This document shows positions 61,093-64,000 of a DNA stretch of 64,000 nucleotides, piece by piece. Below the pieces are notes generated by a model that was not told the origin of the DNA, did no database searches, and saw nothing but the letters and a program-made list of their open reading frames with translations. Position numbers and translations under genes: made by a program. The stretch is from positions 62,001 to 126,000 of the forward strand of contig NZ_JANUSD010000015.1 of the NCBI RefSeq assembly GCF_024793945.1, in the 5' to 3' direction. Each line of letters opens with the position of its first letter. Positions within the stretch are counted from its first letter, which is position 1. The stretch is from Emticicia fluvialis. GTDB taxonomy: Bacteria > Bacteroidota > Bacteroidia > Cytophagales > Spirosomataceae.

Positions 61093-62007
61093 ATGTTGCG
61101 CAAAATCTTCCTTACTATTCTGTTTTTTTTTCTGATAGCCCTGGCAGGTGTTATTTATGTGTTCAGATACAAATCTGAATCGGCTTTGGTGCTGATGACT
61201 GATTTTGGCACAAAAGACGGAGCAGTAGCAGCCATGAAAGGTGTGGCCCTGCAACAGTCGGGCAAACTGGTAATACATGATTTAACCCATGATATACCCG
61301 CCTTTAATATCTGGGAAGGTGCCTATCGGTTGCAACAAACAGCGCCTTATTGGAAAGAAGGGACGGTATTTGTATGCGTAGTAGACCCGGGGGTAGGCAC
61401 TGATAGAAAATCAATAGTGCTGAAAACCAAAGCCAATCATTACTATGTTGGGCCTGATAATGGTTTGTTTACACTTGTTGCGGAGCGTGAGGGTGTTGAT
61501 GAAGTGCGGGAGATTTCAAGTGCCAACCGCCTGCCAGACTCGCAGGGTTCTTATACTTTTCATGGCCGTGATGTATTTGCTTTTACCGGAGCAAAACTGG
61601 CAGCAGATATAATTGATTTAGATGGAGTAGGGGCATCGGTGCCTGGAAACCAATTAGTAAGGTTGGCGTATCCCAGACCTACGTTTAAAAATAAAGTGCT
61701 ATCTGGTGGTATAGCCATTCTGGACATACAGTATGGAAACTTATGGACTAACATTGATGAAAAGACATTCAAACTGCTACGCGCGAAAGAAGGTGACAGA
61801 CTGCAGGTGAAAATTTATGGGAATGACCGGCTGGCCTATCAGGGGCAGGTATTATTTGGCCATACTTTTGGTGATGTGAAAGAAGGGGAGAGCATCCTGT
61901 ATCTGAATAGCCTGATGAATCTTTCGTTGGGTATTAATATGGGTAATTTTGCCAATACTTACAAAATTGGAAGCGGTACTGACTGGCGCATTGAAGTGAG
62001 CAGGTAA
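61093..62007 (+). CDS. Membrane-anchored SAM hydrolase/fluorinase-family protein
   Basis: A 304-residue protein of the DUF62 SAM hydroxide adenosyltransferase/fluorinase family. The N-terminal domain has LMTDFGTKDGAVAAMKGV (about 35-52; conserved Asp of the SAM site), VIHDLTHDIPAFNIWEGAYRL (about 60-80) and VDPGVGTDRKSI, then YVGPDNGLF and FHGRDVFAFTGAKLA with the catalytic Arg/His region; the C-terminal beta-barrel follows from about 195. Unusually it starts with a hydrophobic segment (LRKIFLTILFFFLIALAGVIYVF, residues 2-24), absent from typical cytoplasmic members, so the catalytic domain would sit outside the cytoplasm or be membrane-tethered. The known reaction splits SAM to adenosine and methionine. 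Confidence 0.87.
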   Translation: MLRKIFLTILFFFLIALAGVIYVFRYKSESALVLMTDFGTKDGAVAAMKGVALQQSGKLVIHDLTHDIPAFNIWEGAYRLQQTAPYWKEGTVFVCVVDPGVGTDRKSIVLKTKANHYYVGPDNGLFTLVAEREGVDEVREISSANRLPDSQGSYTFHGRDVFAFTGAKLAADIIDLDGVGASVPGNQLVRLAYPRPTFKNKVLSGGIAILDIQYGNLWTNIDEKTFKLLRAKEGDRLQVKIYGNDRLAYQGQVLFGHTFGDVKEGESILYLNSLMNLSLGINMGNFANTYKIGSGTDWRIEVSR

Positions 62008-62109
62008 TGAAAAGTGCATCATTTAAATAGCAACCCAATGGGAATTGTTACGGGCAAAACCATTAAGAAAACGAGTTCATAATAGTTCGATTATTAAGGT
62101 AATAAAAAA

Positions 62110-62139
62110 AAGACGTACCAATAAAAATTGATACGTCTT
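62110..62139 (+). terminator. Hairpin terminator downstream of the SAM-hydrolase-like gene
   Basis: AAGACGTA and TACGTCTT (with inner C-A mismatch then CA/TG) form the stem with A- and T-rich flanks; it can also serve the convergent gene at 62271. Confidence 0.7.
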
Positions 62140-62270
62140 AATTCTTAATTATCTATATATAATTACTTCTTAGTTGCCTTTGGCGCTATGAAAACAATCA
62201 TACGCTTACAGTTTAATATTTTCTTTTATATAACTGATGGCATATTTTCTTCTTAATTTATTATCAACTT

Positions 62271-62708
62271 TTACTTTACTTCTTCTGCATAATTAGGAAT
62301 AGCACAGTCGCCAAAAGGTGCTGTCTTTTTCTTCATAGATTTTATGTCATCAGGAGATAAATAGGGGAGCTTATATCTTTCATGCGTAAAGAAGTTTCCC
62401 CAGTTCCAGAACTCCCATATATTTCTTCTGAAATTCCTGTAAACGATTGTATCTGGAGAAGTGGGATAACATTCCCGGAAACTCTTAAAAATAATGTCAA
62501 TGTCTCTGATGTGTGGACCTTTCATTTCATCTTCCCACATTCTGAATTCACCATGTGCAGTTGAATAATTGAAATCTTTTATATGAAACTCAGGGAGGAA
62601 TAGAACACTGCCAAGAAGCATGCGGAAAAGGCCGATGTAATTAGAAGCATAGGCGATGAACCCAAATGCTAAAATCAATATTGTCCAAATTTTAAGTTTT
62701 TTTTTCAT
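62271..62708 (-). CDS. Hypothetical membrane-anchored protein
   Basis: A 145-residue protein with one N-terminal hydrophobic segment (IWTILILAFGFIAYASNYIGLFRMLLGSVLFL, about 7-38) and a soluble, aromatic-rich domain (FKSFRECYPTSPDTIVYRNFRRNIWEFWNWGNFFTHERYKLPYLSP). Two Cys could form a disulfide. No family is recognised. It lies downstream of, and on the same strand as, the broken frame at the window end; if that frame encodes a toxin-like peptidase, this small membrane protein could be a partner or immunity protein, but this is a guess. Base composition is AT-rich like the broken frame. Confidence 0.6.
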   Translation of the reverse strand: MKKKLKIWTILILAFGFIAYASNYIGLFRMLLGSVLFLPEFHIKDFNYSTAHGEFRMWEDEMKGPHIRDIDIIFKSFRECYPTSPDTIVYRNFRRNIWEFWNWGNFFTHERYKLPYLSPDDIKSMKKKTAPFGDCAIPNYAEEVK

Positions 62709-62791
62709 ATCAAGAGTTTTAAAATTGTATTGACTTTCTAAAAGTTGGAAAGTTAACTGGTAGATATTTTTTGAACTTAATTTTAGAAAGC

Positions 62792-62836
62792 TTTAAGGCA
62801 AGTAAATCTCATAAAAAGCAATTCACTTGCCTTAAA
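62792..62836 (-). terminator. Long hairpin after the broken frame
   Basis: TTTAAGGCAAGT and ACTTGCCTTAAA form a perfect 12-bp stem with a 21-base loop, 19 bases downstream of the final stop at 62855. The T-run after it is weak. Confidence 0.6.
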
Positions 62837-62854
62837 ACTTTGAAATCTTCAGAG

Positions 62855-64000
62855 TTATTTACAAGAGCCGCTTGATTCTGTTATCCCACCGCCTGCATTT
62901 ATGGTTACTGAACTACTATTAGACATTCCTCTTATAATCTGACCTAATCTTGCTGGTGTGTGAAGGAAAAGGTATGTAAATCCACCACCACCAGTTGGAA
63001 TTGGGCCTACTTTACTTAAAGGCAAGGGAATATTAATCCCAGCATTACTTAGAACACTCAATGCGGCATCCGTACAATTATAGTCCTCTAACGAGTAACT
63101 ACTATTTTGCCAATTAATTGATGAATTAACAGCATTTGTAAATTTTGTACTATTAACAAAGTAAGTTGCACTTACATCATAAGGTAATTAACTATTATCT
63201 CTAATAACAGATGAAATATTAAAGAATAAGGAAATTGGCGCCCAAACATTAGGATAAAATCCTACACTGCGAGATGTAGTTTGACCTGTATTATTATCTA
63301 TTTTTGAAAATTGAATAAAAGTATGTCCAACATCATTATTATCGTCAATTGGTCTGGACGAGTTAGATATTGGTTGATCTACACAAATGGCAATTTTATA
63401 AGTGTAATTGCCCGAATTGTTTTTCATACAATTTAATTCTGAGTCAATGTTTATATTAGGAGAAGCATTACCCCCAGAAAAAGATAAACTTTGATATGTC
63501 AATATAGGATTCCACCCTGCATATCCTCCTCCCCCAGTCGAATAATAATCATTTGGTGAAAATGTAATATCACTGCCGCCAAGGCCACTACAATAAGCAT
63601 TAATAGAATGAGAATAATGCACGTCGCCAAAATTTTACGCTGGTACACATACTTTCACAAAAACCGGAATTTGCCCACAAGGTTAACCTCTTACTCTTTT
63701 AATTCTACCATTTTTAGTTAGATATTCTTCCCCTGTTATCAAGTTGCCTTCTAATTTCCCCTTTTTAAAATCTAAAGCTCTTAAAAAAGAACCTTAAAGG
63801 TCACGAACCCAAATATATCCTGAAAAAGAATAAGGCTCATTTTTCTATTTTGTAAAGAAAGTGTCATCAGGAATTGTAGTTGATAATTCAGCAATGATTT
63901 TTCCGTTTTTTGGCTTAAACATCAATAAGCTAGTAAGCTCACTTACTCCAAGTTTTCTTTCATTGAATAACTTGTTGTGGCTTGAAGCAAAAATATTAGC
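62855..64000 (-). pseudogene. Multi-stop frame: papain-like-domain secreted protein, 3' part
   Basis: One minus-strand reading frame of 382 codons from the window edge to the TAA at 62855. It is interrupted by a TAG at 63845-63847 and by TAA at 63794-63796, 63683-63685, 63635-63637 and 63188-63190, but keeps the same frame throughout. Translated blocks read coherently: LLMFKPKNGKIIAELSTTIPD, YSFSGYIWVRDL, GSFLRALDFKKGKLEGNLIT, then the C-terminal domain with NDVGHTFIQFSKI (likely catalytic His, near 63320), RSVGFYPNVWAPI, LPYDVSATYFVNSTKF and LEDYNCTDAALSVL (likely Cys, near 63074). The C-terminal blocks resemble papain-like domains I know from Bacteroidota secreted proteins. Base composition is AT-rich compared with the neighbourhood. 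Either a decayed gene or something stranger. Confidence 0.7.

Noticed and set aside
62855..64000. Stop-codon reassignment in this genome
   Set aside because: All other genes in the window end normally at TAA, TAG or TGA and contain no in-frame stops, so a general code change is excluded; only this frame is affected.

Overview
The window comes from a Bacteroidota chromosome, most likely a Cytophagales- or Chitinophagaceae-like free-living bacterium. The evidence is the A/T-rich leaders, many promoters of the Bacteroidota type (TAnnTTTG at -7 with a TTG/TTTG-like -33 element), DUF families typical of the phylum, a T9SS sorting-domain-like protein, Reg_prop propeller, TonB receptor with a carboxypeptidase-like N-terminal domain, and LPS genes (lpxB, hldD) that mark a Gram-negative outer membrane. 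Most of the window is core chromosome with short operons separated by clear hairpin terminators. No rRNA, ordinary tRNA, CRISPR array, transposase, integrase or phage module was found.

Layout. 0-3.5 kb: a plus-strand run of four exported proteins (beta-helix, serine hydrolase, NIPSNAP, YdjC-type deacetylase) that looks catabolic. 3.5-7.7 kb: small stress-type proteins, an FAD oxidoreductase and a GNAT acetyltransferase. 7.7-11.8 kb: RluD, a PLP deaminase, a NagB-like sugar isomerase and a DUF819 transporter. 11.9-12.3 kb: no protein gene, but a strongly structured minus-strand RNA with its own promoter and terminator and a class II tRNA-like body. 12.4-16.5 kb: an Lrp regulator, a large membrane protein, an FdtA-like cupin and a PhyH dioxygenase. 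16.5-28 kb: housekeeping genes (hslV, pdhC, lepA, hldD, queD, lpxB, sufB). 28-38 kb: secreted peptidases and hydrolases, a Crp/Fnr regulator and a 55-aa membrane protein. 38-42 kb: folD, an orphan sorting-domain-like miniprotein, and an ECF sigma factor paired with a vWA-bearing membrane protein. 42-45 kb: prs, rplY and a Crp/Fnr-DUF2798 operon behind an FNR-like box.

45-51.6 kb is a metal-uptake locus: a Fur-family repressor divergent from a TonB siderophore receptor, PepSY membrane protein, DUF4198 protein, Cys-rich miniprotein and DUF6607 protein, with two 23-bp Fur-type palindromes over the receptor promoter. 51.9-62 kb carries hppA, a large PIG-L deacetylase, leuS and a membrane-anchored SAM-hydrolase-family protein. 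Two families of small hairpin repeats sit in the intergenic spaces: a REP-like family (28.06, 51.70, 57.21 kb and a divergent relative at 31.0 kb) always just after a terminator, and a pair of inverted GATATATC-type elements bracketing a small lipoprotein gene at 57.4-58.1 kb.

The last 1.2 kb is an AT-rich minus-strand frame running off the window end. It keeps one reading frame for at least 381 codons, yet contains five in-frame stops and no frameshift. The two observations most worth following are this multi-stop frame and the tRNA-like RNA at 12 kb.
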